From: Astragalus membranaceus
Lineage: Eukaryota > Streptophyta > Magnoliopsida > Fabales > Fabaceae
Length of the DNA: 64,000 bases
Assembly (NCBI GenBank): GCA_039519185.1
Contig: CM076848.1
Span: 35,638,849-35,702,848, forward strand
Direction: 5' to 3'
Below, in pieces: positions 10,997-21,450 of the stretch. Position 1 is the first letter of the stretch. Every line of letters starts with the position of its first letter. Made by a program: the position numbers and the translations under genes. Under the pieces are notes generated by a model, which saw only the letters and a program-made list of their open reading frames with translations, was not told where the DNA came from and made no database searches.

Positions 10997-13574
10997 CTCA
11001 GCCATAAATTTCTTCAAAATTTCCTGCTTCTGCAGCTCATCACTAGTAGGGAGGCCCAAAGACTTCTGCCTCTGATCAAACTGTATAACAATACAAGAGA
11101 ACATTATGAAACATTTAACAGTTTGACTTCAATAAATGGATGGGTGGATGCTAGATATCAGAATGAGCCTTATGAAATTATGATGACTGCAGGCCGAAAA
11201 ACAAACTAAAATTATATTATATAAACAATAAAAGTAAGCATTGTCAATTCATTACCATCATTTTTTCCACAGTTTGTCGAGTTTCTGGATCAAGGTCGGA
11301 AAGTTTTCTGTTTTCAGGTTCAACCTTTTGGGTATCAATTTCTGGCCCACCTTTTACCAAACATTTCCACCACTCCATTTGATCATGCTTGGTCAAAAGA
11401 ATGGAAAGTGAACTCTGATCCTCTGCAAAATATGTTTGGAGTTTTAATGTGATGGATAAGATGAAGAGGGCATAACTCATCATCAATAAACAAAACAATC
11501 AAGAGCACACCATCAATATCAGCTCACGCATGCACGCAAAACCTTTCATCATTACTAAATAACTAAATGATGTAAACTCAGAATTCTAGTGTTTAAATAA
11601 TAAACTGAAAAAATGCTAATGAATTATTGTCAATTTGAACGACATTTTCCAAGTACCTAAGCTTCAATAGCAGTCGTCAGGCTTCACAGGTCGATATAAC
11701 TCCTCCTATAGATTTTTGAAATCACATATCAGCACTATGATCACAGAAAATTAATACAAAGTTTAGAAAATTAACTGAGACACTTGATATTATCAATCAG
11801 GAAGACTACTAATATTGTAGTAAGGCAGGGCTAATTGGAAGTTGACCTTTCAGGCCAACTTTAAGATGGTTCTTCTTTATCTCACAAATGACAAGCCTTG
11901 ACTTAGTTCCGTTTGGCACTGGAACATTCACATTGACTTCTTATAGAGTCTGAATCCAAGAATATTTCTCTAGATCCTGACCATTACCTTTGTTTGGAAC
12001 TGTCCAGGTATTGAAAAAGAAAAGATATAAATCCGAGAAAAACTCGAAATTTAAGATACCAAGTTCATCAGCAGTAAATAGGATAAATATTAGAGAATGT
12101 TCTTTTTAGCTGTAGTCACTCTCAGAAACAAATGAATCCAAAGTTCATTAACAATCAACACGTAGGAAAATGTCGGGCTATCAATTTCTGTCAAAAAATA
12201 TTCTGGCTCACTAACTGTAAGGGACATAAATTTAAAGGAGGCATGAATTATAGCAAGAGCTGCATTTATATCCATTATTCCCCTGATTTTTTTTGAAAAT
12301 TTTCAAGATTGAAGGCAACAAACACAACTGGAAAATATGCCCTCCAACATCAGCCACTATAACACTTAATCAAATATAAACCATATATGAGCAAGCATGC
12401 TAAAGGAGAACACAACCCAAAAGTTAAAAGCCAGTAAGCCACCAACACGGCTAACAAAGAAAGCATCTCAACTCTCAAAACATTCATGAGAAACAAGGCT
12501 TTGGGAAAATACATACATTTGCTAATATGTTAGGACATTGTTGACAAATAAGAAAGAACCCTTAAGTCATGAGCACACAGATATTCAACACTATTAGTAT
12601 TATCAATAACATAACATGATTTTAAAGCGAAATCTTGACACAACCATTGGAGTATCTGTCTTATGAACAAGAGATCAAATATTCAAGTCGTGGAAGACTT
12701 CCTACTACAATAAACTCAATAGGTCATACCCTTAACCGTATCTGCTATAAAGGGAGATATAAAGTGTCAAGCTCAAGCTCCCCTTTATCAGTAATAGCAT
12801 GGTGTTGTTAAATTAAAGGAAGGACTAAATACTTTATGTCATAAACACTCCAGTTTAATATGCTATTTACATTTGAAAATGCACACTACTGCAAAAAGAG
12901 AATTTGATAATTTAAGAATTGAACAAGATTAGGGCAAGCTTCCGTAAATTGTTTCCATTTCCACAATCTATTTGGGAGCTTATTAATAACCAAAAAAAAA
13001 AAGTTCCCAAGCAAAAATATTTAGTTATCAATCAGCTATTGATGAATACACTCCAAAACCCTCCAAAAACCCCCTCCCAAACATGCCTGAGATTCCTATA
13101 TAAATTCACACTGTTCAATTGAGTTATGAAATGATGCAGTCATTCTTCCAATTCTCAATACAACCCTCCTAAGCAAAAATTTAAAAAGTAACAAACAAAA
13201 AGGGTGACTTTTGAATCCTAATTGTTGTCTTACCTCTGGAGCTACTTTCCTCTTTCTTGCTGTGGTCTACTTTGAGTTAATTCTCTTCCTTCAACCTTTT
13301 CTCAGCCTTTTGTCTCTCCTCCGAGGCCTTTACCTTTTCCTCCCTCTTCTTCCTCTTTTCCCGCACCAGCGACGTTATCTCCTTTTCGGCGGCCTCCGTT
13401 GCAAGAAAGTCGCTTTCTTCGGAGATGAATTGGAAGACTCTCTAGAAAAGCGACGGGATTGGATCGATCAAAACTCGCACTGAACGAAGGTGAAGAGGAT
13501 TGCGGTGTGGAGGCTTCGGTTTTGGAGCGACTCTGATTCTGGCCGTCTCCGTGAAAATCAGAAATAATCGCCAT
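10997..13574 (-). pseudogene. NudC-domain protein gene (BOBBER-like), decayed, introns retained
   Basis: NudC/BOBBER proteins are cytosolic small-heat-shock-like chaperones with a p23/CS domain. Five exon remnants are readable on -. They are 13574-13234 (start MAIISDF, then SNPVAFLE and SEESDFLATEAAEKEI in a shifted frame), 11999-~11830 (CS domain, PNKGNG...YSWIQTL), 11705-11657 (ELYRPVKPDDCY), 11422-11256 (SLSILLTKHDQMEWWKCLVK) and 11080-10997 (FDQRQKSLGLPTSDE). The damage is a frameshift in exon 1 near 13440, a TAA at 13277-13279, a TAA at 11941-11943 where Gln is expected, and a TGA at 11664-11666 where Trp is expected. The last exon is not found. Retained introns with GT-AG borders mean a gene duplicate, not a processed copy. 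Confidence 0.85.
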
Positions 13575-13803
13575 TGCTGAGTCGCGAGTTCACGATCCCA
13601 AAGTGTGTGTGGAGTAACTGCAATCTTAAACCTTACAACAGAGCTAGAACATTCGAGCTAGTTTAGGTGATCAAACCTCAAACGTTCCCTCTGTTCACTT
13701 CCTCAAACGTTCAAGTAAATTTAACACTGGATAAATAATCTTTATGGTAAAAAGTATGAAGTATTAATTTGAATTATGAAATATTAGAGTTAACTAACAA
13801 CTT

Positions 13804-13876
13804 GGGGTTGTAGCTCATATGGTAGAGCGCTCGCTTCGCATGCGAGAGGCACGGGGTTCGATTCCCCGCAACTCCA
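13804..13876 (+). tRNA. tRNA-Ala (anticodon CGC)
   Basis: A 73-nt cloverleaf. Acceptor GGGGTTG pairs with CAACTCC and contains the G3:U70 pair that marks alanine tRNAs. The D-arm is GCTC/GAGC, the anticodon stem CTCGC/GCGAG with loop TTCGCAT, the T-arm CGGGG/CCCCG with loop TTCGATT, and the discriminator base is A. There is no intron. Internal A and B boxes are intact. A T-run starting at about 13880 is a suitable polymerase III terminator. CCA is not encoded, as usual in eukaryotes. Confidence 0.97.
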
Positions 13877-13878
13877 CA

Positions 13879-14498
13879 GTTTTTTCGTTTCTTCGAATTT
13901 TTTTATGATACCCTTCTCATTCTGTGATGGATTCATTCAGAGTTTGAGTTAAAACTTTCTTCACAGCATTAATAATCCAGATGATGTCATGATGCCACAA
14001 CACGAAATTTGACAGGAAGCGTTCGATTGAGCTGAACTGGCCAGGGAAGGTTCATGTTCATCACTAGCCAGATCAAGCAAACTAGAAGTTTCAACGTTTT
14101 AACAATGGTTAATTAATCGAGTATAAAAGCCAATAGCTCGGTGAAAGAAATAAAAAAGCACAAAAGCTGGGACATTAGTTGTTTGTGGTTCTTGTGCGAT
14201 CCAATAACTCATTATCAAGTCTTTGAGCTTTCAAAGAAAAACAGTTCATCACGCTTGGTGAACATGGTCAAAAGAGAACTTAGAGTTAATGATGGATAAC
14301 TTGTCTTCCACGTGTCGTCCTTTTAGATTATCATTGAAAAAGGGACACGAAGTTGATCTTGTTATCAATCACATCCATGGAATGAAAGAGAAAACTTCAA
14401 AGTAGTATTATATTTATCAAAATGAAAGTGATACAAATGATAAAGATGAATTAAAATGATTACATGAAGCCTATTTATAGACATACACTAACTACTAA
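13879..14498. other. Intergenic, no gene seen
   Basis: Pol III terminator T-run next to the tRNA, then AT-rich sequence without a supported feature up to the CACTA-like end. Confidence 0.6.
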
Positions 14499-14524
14499 CA
14501 CTAGTGCAAAAATGACATTAGAAT

Positions 14525-14815
14525 TAGACATTTAAAGTCAGGCGCCTAGATGCCTGACTACATAGGTAGACACGGTGGCAAACTTGCAAATAAGTGGCAA
14601 AACTCGCGAGTATTAAGGTCAAGCGGATACACGCCTGACTTCTAAAGAGAACAAATAGGGAAAAAATTAGACTTTAGAAGTCAGACGTGTATTCGCCTGA
14701 CTACATAAGTGACACGGTGGCAAACTTGTAATTAAGGGTGAAATTGTTTTTTTCTATTTTAATACTTTAGAAGTCAGGCGTGTATTGGCTTGACCTCTAA
14801 AGTACCAAAATAGAA
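14525..14815. repeat. Subterminal dyad repeats (AGTCAGGCG / CGCCTGAC)
   Basis: At least four inverted or direct copies of AGTCAGGCG-like motifs occur, three of them within TTTAGAAGTCAG contexts. GACACGGTGGCAAACTTG is repeated at about 14567 and 14710. Such repeats near the ends of CACTA elements are transposase-binding sites in known systems. Confidence 0.6.
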
Positions 14816-14839
14816 AAAAATAATTTTGCGTACTCACTC

Positions 14840-15240
14840 TCAGAATCTCACACTCTCAGAACCCTTGTCACTCTCAGAATCGTTAATTCTCTCAGAACCC
14901 TAAGCTTCTCCTTCTCCTTCTCATGCGAACCCTAAGCTTCTCACTCTCACTCTCAGAACCCTTCTCACTGCTTCTCACTCTCAGAACCGTTAATCTTCTC
15001 CTTCTCCTTCTCACGCGAACATCATTATCGTCTCTCTCGGCCTACCCTACTCTCTCTCACCTCCACGGTTTCTCCTCTCCCATCACAACAACCACCCAAC
15101 ACCGCAACCACCTCCAAAGCTTCTCACTCTCACTCTCAGAACCCTTCTCACTCTCAGAATCATTAATCTTATCTCAGAACCCTAAGCTTCTCCTTCTCCT
15201 TCGTCAGATCTCAGATCTCACCTCTCACCTCTCACCGTTG
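14840..15240 (+). repeat. CT-rich leader with repeated CTCTCAGAACCC units
   Basis: Multiple copies of CACTCTCAGAACCC, CTAAGCTTCTCC and TTCTCCTTCTC lie in a 400-bp CT-rich tract. It looks like a gene 5' leader expanded by short tandem duplication. The reading frame through it (14923-15288) is low complexity. Confidence 0.5.
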
Positions 15241-15427
15241 CGGAATCAAAAGAACAAGTTGAGGAAAACGAGGTCGCCGACGAAGTAGTAGACGATGGAG
15301 AGGATGATTAAGATGACGATGACGATGACGACGATGGTGACGACGAAGACAACGATGACGAAGATGAGGATGACGAAGATGCTCCTGAAGGCGGCAACGA
15401 TGATAAGGACGATGACCTCAGTCTGCT
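15235..15427 (+). pseudogene. Fragment of an Asp/Glu-rich protein exon, with stop
   Basis: Plus-strand translation gives a short lead-in (AESKEQVEENEVADEVVDD) and then a long Asp/Glu run. It is broken by one TAA near 15308 and ends in DAPEGGND and DDDLS. Such acidic tails occur in many nuclear proteins, so the source gene cannot be named. The stop shows it is not functional as it stands. Confidence 0.4.
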
Positions 15428-16254
15428 ACGTACGTGCTTCTCTTCAGCTTCTTTCATGTCCCTTCATCTTTTTTTTTCATATTATAATTAGTTATACTTT
15501 GCTCCATTATGCTACTGTTTGTGTGTTTTTTTAACTAATAGTAGATAATACAGTCTTGTGTTGCAGAAGGTGGCTAGCTTCAAAGAAGAAAGGAATAGAA
15601 TATCTAAGATATAGAAACATGATAAATTTAATAAGGTTTGGGCGGTGGTGTCAGTGTTGAGAAAGTGGGGTTGTCTCTCATTCTGTGTCTCAGGTATGAG
15701 ATTAGTCTCTCCTCTCTCTCCCTTACACTTGTTATATGTGTGCAAGTTCATTTTCCCGTTCTTTTAGCTTTTGCTTAGGAATATGTATCTTGTGCTTCTT
15801 ATTGCTGGTGCTTTCCTGCCTAGTTCATTTCCCAGTATTTATTTCTTTGGTTTGGTTTAACAGCGCCTAGAGATATGGTTTAACTAATGCTTAAAAAGCT
15901 TGGACACTCCTCAACTGGAAACTTATCTAGAAAACATAAAAAAAACTTCCACCATTGCAGTATATTCATTTTGTACTTTAAAACAAACTTCTATGTAGTA
16001 ATTAACATACAGGTCCTGCTTATGTTACCAGTTCATTTTCTATCATCTTTTTAGTTGCCATATTTACCAGCTCACTCTTAAATTATATGTCTCTTTTTGC
16101 ATCTTTAGTATGCTCAGTAAATTTTTCTTGTGATTTAGTTTTTCTTCTTTCTTTGTTTCTTCTTGATATGCTTCTTTCTTTAAATCTAACATGTATCAGC
16201 ATGTATTTGTCAGGTATGTGGCAACTGAATTGGCAACCGACGTAGCCATTAATT

Positions 16255-17305
16255 GCCAAATTCTGTTATGGTATGACAGTAACTCTCAATGCATCCAATG
16301 TCGTTGCCGCTCGCTGTGCAGCAGAATATCTGGAGATGTACGAAATTGTTGAGAAAGGAAATCTTATCTACAAGATTGAAGTCTTCCTCAACTACAGCAT
16401 TTTCAAGAGTTGGAAAGACTCAATCATTGTACTTCAAACTACCAAGTCTCTTCTTCCATGGTCTGAGGAACTTAAGATTGTAAGCCATGGCCTTGACTCT
16501 ATAGCTACCAAGGCATCAATTGATACATCCAAGGTAGAATGGTCATACACCTATAACAGGAAAAAGCTACCATCTGAAAATGGTAATGATCCTCTGTTGA
16601 ATAATATGAGGAAACAATTTGTTCCAAAGGATTGGTGGGTGGAGGACCTTTGTGAGCTCCAACTTGATCTCTATGAACGGGTCGTGACAACAATTATAAC
16701 CAAAGGTAATGCTTCTGATGCTGTAATTGCAGAAGCTCTAAATGCTTATCTCTCAAGAAGGATTCATGGTTTCAACAGGGGTGTGATCCAAGGCGGAGAT
16801 ATCGTAAACAATAGATTATTGTTGGAAACCATAGTGCGACTATTGCCTCCTGATATGAGCAGTGTCTCTTTTGGTTTCTTGCTGAAGTTATTAAGGACAG
16901 CTATTCAGTTGGAATGTGAAGAGTTGGTGAGATCAGAACTGATAAGGAGAATAGGTCAGTGTCTTGAGGAGGCTAAGGTGGCCGATCTTCTCATTCGTTC
17001 CCCAAATGAAGAGGCGATTTTTGATGTCGACACTGCAAAGGCTAGTTGAAGAGTTTGTAGTACGCGAGCAGCATTATCAGACTGATTCTCTATTGGAAGA
17101 TGACTTGGATGAGGCCAAAAGCCCCGGAATGGTGTCAGATCATTCTAAGAGTAAGGTGGCAAAATTGATAGACGGCTATCTTGCTGAGATTGCACGTGAT
17201 CACAATTTACCTCTTCCAAAATTTGTAAATCTTGCAGAATTGGTGTCAAGCTTCCCAAGAGCAACTCATGATTTCCTTTATCGCGCAATTGACATGTATT
17301 TAAAG
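16255..17305 (+). pseudogene. NPH3-domain (BTB/NPH3 family) gene fragment, frameshifted
   Basis: The coding stretch begins inside the end of the BTB domain (FCYGMTVTLNASNVVAARCA). It continues into the NPH3 domain: DWWVEDLCELQLDLYERVV, NNRLLLETIVRLLPPD, FGFLLKLLRTAIQLECEELV, then FVNLAELVSSFPRATHDFLY. Family members work in phototropic and auxin signalling at the plasma membrane as cullin-3 adaptors. A frameshift near 17030 splits the frame, and the protein resumes with LQRLVEEFVVREQH. The exon ends MYLK at 17305 with a GT donor, as in intact genes, but the next exon is not found. Most of the BTB domain is missing too. It lies inside the proposed CACTA element and is best read as a captured copy. 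Confidence 0.88.
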
Positions 17306-18673
17306 GTAAATTCCTTGCACTTTAAGGAGATATTTCAACTGACACTATATGTTGTATTATTATTATTACATATTTGTCTGCATAATTTTTAATGAGGACT
17401 GTATGTACCATATTTGTCTGCATTAAGTTTAAGTTTAATGCATTAAGTTTAAATGCTGTCATTTACTACCTTATTTACTGATTGTTTTCTTACTCTAAAC
17501 TGAGATGTCTGAATGTTTCCTTAATTCCTTTGCTACATTTGCTTTTAACTTTAGGTCCTTGCCTAGTTAACTAATTGCTCTATGTCAGGAAGTATGTAGT
17601 CAACTAGTTCCATCTAGAAACTATAAATGTATACAGTTCTTGCCAATGCAATTCTGAAAGTTGGCTGGAAAACTGTGAAAAAAATTGCCTTTTGTGATTC
17701 TGATTTTTCTTTGTTTGGTCATTGACTAGATAAGAATATGTGAAATTGACATGGTCCTATTCTGATAACAATTGTAACACTAGGAGTTGGCTATCTATTA
17801 TCTGCACTCCTTTGTTGTATTTATAATTTATTTTATCTTTTTCTTTATTACTAATGGCATTCCTGGTTGCAATTAAAACAGGTATGATAATCTTATCATT
17901 CAGTTAGTGGGGCTAACTGTCTTCGCCTTTGCAACTGCTTTTATACTACTTATGATGGAGGTTCAGGCCTTTTTCATTTGCTTCCTTAACTGAGGATGAC
18001 GATTGATCCATCGCGTCTAACTCGCCTCTTCCGCTAACATGTGGAAAGGATATTTGCAAAACTGAAAGGAGAACAAGATGAGAATTTATAGAAACCTAAT
18101 TTGGTGGTTATGGTTTTTAGGAGAACAAGTCTGCCAGTGGTCATGGAAGGCATCTGCATCTGTAAGACTGTAACAGAATATCCACTTTGTAGTTTTTTTT
18201 TTGATTGATTGATCATCTGTAAGGCATCTGCATCTGTAAGGCATTTGCATTGATTGATCATTTGTTGATTTCAAGAGAAATTAGGTAGTAGTTTTTTTCC
18301 TTCATATTGTGTCAATTTATTGGTGACACAATATGGTATTGGTAGTTATGGTATTGGTAGTTATGTTTCCTTCATACAAGTGTTTGGATGAAATCATTTG
18401 TGTTTCAAGCATTTTGCTCTTGCATAATAAATCCCATCCTTTTATTCTTCTCCTGTATCATTGTTGTTTTTACTTTATAGTCATTTCATGATTTGGCACT
18501 CTATCATTGTTTTTTTTGCTGATTGTGCTTGTTAATTTTTACAACTTTCATGTGCTATTAAAGATTGGTGAATGCTTCTAATGTATTAGCAGAATGTTCT
18601 GCAACTATTTTTTCAATAAAGTAAACTGTGAAGAAGTTCTCAATGTTTGTCTTGCCTTATGTTTTAAAATTAG

Positions 18674-18879
18674 ATAATATGGGATGAAGTTGGGGAGTCT
18701 GAGACTGAAAAAGATAGGATGTTGTTTGAGCTTGAACAAGAGTGTCAAGAAGTATACAGAAAAAGGTAGATAAAGCTAATCGGTCTAGAGCTCAGATAAG
18801 GCAGGAAATTGCTGATTCTGAGGCAGAACTTGCAGCTATCTGTTCAGCAATGGGAGAGAGACCAGTACATATTAGACAG
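18674..18879 (+). pseudogene. MAP65 microtubule-associated protein, single-exon fragment
   Basis: The exon follows an AG acceptor and ends at a GT donor. It encodes IIWDEVGESETEKDRML, then QIRQEIADSEAELAAICSAM and GERPVHIRQ, the N-terminal coiled-coil region of the plant MAP65/Ase1/PRC1 family that bundles antiparallel microtubules. The length is 206 nt, one short of a whole number of codons. A single-base deletion after EVYRK (about 18765) shifts the frame and creates a TAG. No other MAP65 exon is present, so this is a captured or duplicated piece. Confidence 0.85.
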
Positions 18880-19244
18880 GTTGGATATTCTGATTTACCG
18901 TTTTTTTTTGGTCAATAAATTGTTAGTTTTTTGACTGCTTTTTTTAGGGCATGTATTTGTAGTTTGTACTACTAAAACACAACTCAAGCTAAATGAAACC
19001 ATGTTTTTTTGTCTGCAATGAACCTGTGTTTAATGTCACATCTGTGTGACAACTGAAAACAAGTTGGAATGATTATTGCTTCTGCACTTCATTTTTTGCT
19101 TTAAAAAACATTGGAATGATTACATGATATGCATTAATGGTCAATGTAGAGTTAGTTTCTCACCGTTGACAAAAGTTAACTAATCTCTATATTAAGGTAG
19201 AACTGCAAGTACAGGATTAGCATTTAAGCAGGATGAACATCCAA

Positions 19245-19340
19245 ACTGACAAATAAACACCGCACACTATCACATGGTCACACTAGGGTTCAACCTTGGG
19301 AGTCAGCGTCCTCATGCCGCTAAGCAGTAGGGGACAGTTG
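19245..19340 (-). repeat. Diverged SINE fragment, related to 9626-9768
   Basis: It shares GACAAATAAACRCC, a B-box-like GGTTCRA...GGGAG core and GGGACAG with the SINE at 9626-9768. I see no target duplication. It lies inside the proposed CACTA element. Confidence 0.55.
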
Positions 19341-19734
19341 GTGGAATGTTGTTTGTTATTAAGACACCATTACCTTAGCTTACATGTCATTTACTTTCAA
19401 ATTTTTATGAACAAATCAGGTTGGCACTTGGCTTAATATGAATATACTACTTGCAGTTACTGTTGTTATTAGTTAAGTTGAAAGTTCTTCTCATCTAGGA
19501 ATTGAAAATGTAAAAAATTAAAAAGTAGTTGTATAAAACTTCAAGGAAAGAAGTTTAGATTTCGCTATTTTTATTTAGATCAAGTTAGCAAAAAGTGTTT
19601 AGCTTTTAGTGCGCTTGACATGATATAGCGATCTGATTTCATACAAGACATCAATGTATAATATTTTGCACTAGTGTAAAACACTTTTTTGATTCTTTCT
19701 CTTTTGTTTTTGTTTTGGGGGATAAATTATCTCT

Positions 19735-19977
19735 ATCTTTTTGAAAGTGGAAGAAGAGTTCAACATGGACAAATTTATCTCAGATTTTGAGACGTTGACC
19801 AAGGATGCAGAAACAGTTCAAAAGGAAACACTCAAAAGAATTTTGGAGGAAAACTCATCAGCAGAATATTTACAGAATTTAGGTCTTAATGGAAGAACTG
19901 ACCCTGAGAGTTTCAAGGCTTGTGTTCCAATCGTTACTCACAAAGAATTAGAACCTTACATCTATAGAATCATTGAT
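19735..19977 (+). pseudogene. GH3/JAR1-type acyl-amido synthetase, first-exon fragment
   Basis: The frame encodes KVEEEFNMDKFISDFETL, then VQKETLKRILEENSSAEYLQ, LGLNGRTDPESFKACVPIVT and ELEPYIYRI. This is the N-terminus of the GH3 family, closest to the JAR1-like group that conjugates jasmonate to isoleucine, though I cannot fix the subgroup. The expected initiator upstream of KVEEE is absent (TTG there), and the first ATG is in MDKF. The segment ends at a GT donor at 19978 as a first exon would, but no further GH3 exon follows before the next gene. It lies 60 bp outside the proposed CACTA right end. Confidence 0.85.
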
Positions 19978-20479
19978 GTAATTTTTTATGTTCTTTTATT
20001 TACGATTCCAAAAGAATTCAATTGCCATTATTTCCTCAACTTTTAGTTGGGGAATAGTGTGTTTTTAAAGTATCCAGCTAATTTGTAACCATAAAAAGGA
20101 CACAGGTAGTTTCGGTATATAATATTTTCCATTAAAGAAAGAAAAGGCCAAAGCATCTTTTTAAAAAGGAAAAGAAAAAAAAAAGGTGAAAGGCAGAATC
20201 GAAATTTGCGTCTATAAATATTAAAGATTAATTAACCGGAAAATCTGATTCTATGATCCATCTTTTAATCCAGTAAAAAATAAACGATCCGTGTCTTAAT
20301 TTGATTGAAACCCCTACGAAATATTATTCTATTATTAATTAATAAAATCGGTTTTTTATTCCTGTTCATGTGGGGAGATAGATAGATAGAAATCTTATAA
20401 ATTGATTGATGATCCCTTGAGACTCCATTTTCTTCCAAAGGCGAAGAGGATAGCGAGTTTTTGGTGTCTTCATCTTCAA

Positions 20480-21450
20480 GCGGGTCCAGTTGCGCATAGT
20501 ACAATCCAGAAAAACAACTCTCTCACCGACACTCACACCAGGCAATACTCAACACTCTTCTCTTCTCTTCTCACCATCGTCTTTACACTACTATTCCTTT
20601 TCTCTTCTTTTTTTTTTTTTGCATGTTTTAAACCCTAGCGGTTTATGTTCTGTGGTTCTGCAGAAAATCGCGCAATAATACAAATATATTATAAATTTAT
20701 GGTTTTAGATACTCCATGATACTTACTTCTAACATCTTGGAGCTTTTCTTCTATCGTTATATCATATATTCTTCTTAGATTGTTATTATTACTACTTTTT
20801 GTTTTACATTTTCTCTTATTTTCTTGCGTTTTCTGTTCTGCCAAACAGCAGTTTTTCAACGCAACTCTCTGACGTGACAAATGATTTAATTTATGCATGT
20901 GCTATTTTCTACCTAGGCTTAATGAATGATCGAGACTGTAATCTGCAAATGTCATGGTTTGTTGTTGTTATTGTTTATGAAATTGGAAACTGGTATCAGG
21001 CGTGCAGACTGACTTCTGCTTTATATATTTTTAATTATTTTGCTATTATTAAGTCATATTAGAATTTTATCTTATTTTATTTTTGTTGGCTTGTTTTGTC
21101 TCTTATATTTTATGTTTTAAGAGTCATGTGTTCCGTACTTTTATTTACATTCTCAGTGAATAAGAAAACCGAATTGAAATTAAAGGCAATCCTTTTAAGC
21201 TTTTCTATACAGGGTTTGTGCTTATTTAAAGATGGAGGTACTTTATCTTGTAATTTTTCTGTGAAAATTTTCTGGTGCTATTATTTTAAGAGTATTTGAT
21301 TTTGTGAGTATTGGTATTTTTGCTTTCTTGGTTATGTGAAGGGGATATTTTTTTGTACTTGAGTTCTTATTTATCACGATTTAATCTTCTGGTGACAACT
21401 TGTTTACTTATAATAATAGAGACTGGAGCCTGTGAAGGAAAGGGTAATTT
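20480..21450 (+). other. Putative 5' leader and leader intron of the spermine synthase gene
   Basis: CT-rich leader-like sequence (20510-20590) sits about 900 bp before the coding start. T-rich intron-like sequence follows, and AG acceptors occur just before 21420. A leader intron is inferred from composition only; I see no proof of the transcription start. Confidence 0.35.

Larger units (their letters stand above)
14499..19676 (+). mobile_element. Probable CACTA transposon carrying host gene fragments
   Basis: The left end begins CACTAGTGCAAAAAT at 14499. The right end reads, in reverse complement, CACTAGTGCAAAATA from 19676. Both are flanked by the 3-bp sequence TAA (14496-14498, 19677-19679). 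CACTA elements have TIRs starting CACTA and 3-bp target duplications. Just inside the left end (14525-14815) are repeated dyads built on AGTCAGGCG/CGCCTGAC, like CACTA subterminal repeats. The right subterminal region does not show matching repeats, which lowers confidence. No transposase was seen. Inside, all on +, are an acidic-protein fragment, an NPH3 fragment and a MAP65 fragment. Confidence 0.62.

Noticed and set aside
16273..17392. Intact NPH3 gene
   Set aside because: BTB domain and C-terminal exons are missing and there is a frameshift near 17030; kept only as a fragment.
14499..19676. Helitron as the vehicle of the gene fragments
   Set aside because: I did not find a TC start and a CTRR end with a preceding hairpin at matching borders, while CACTA ends with a TAA duplication were present.
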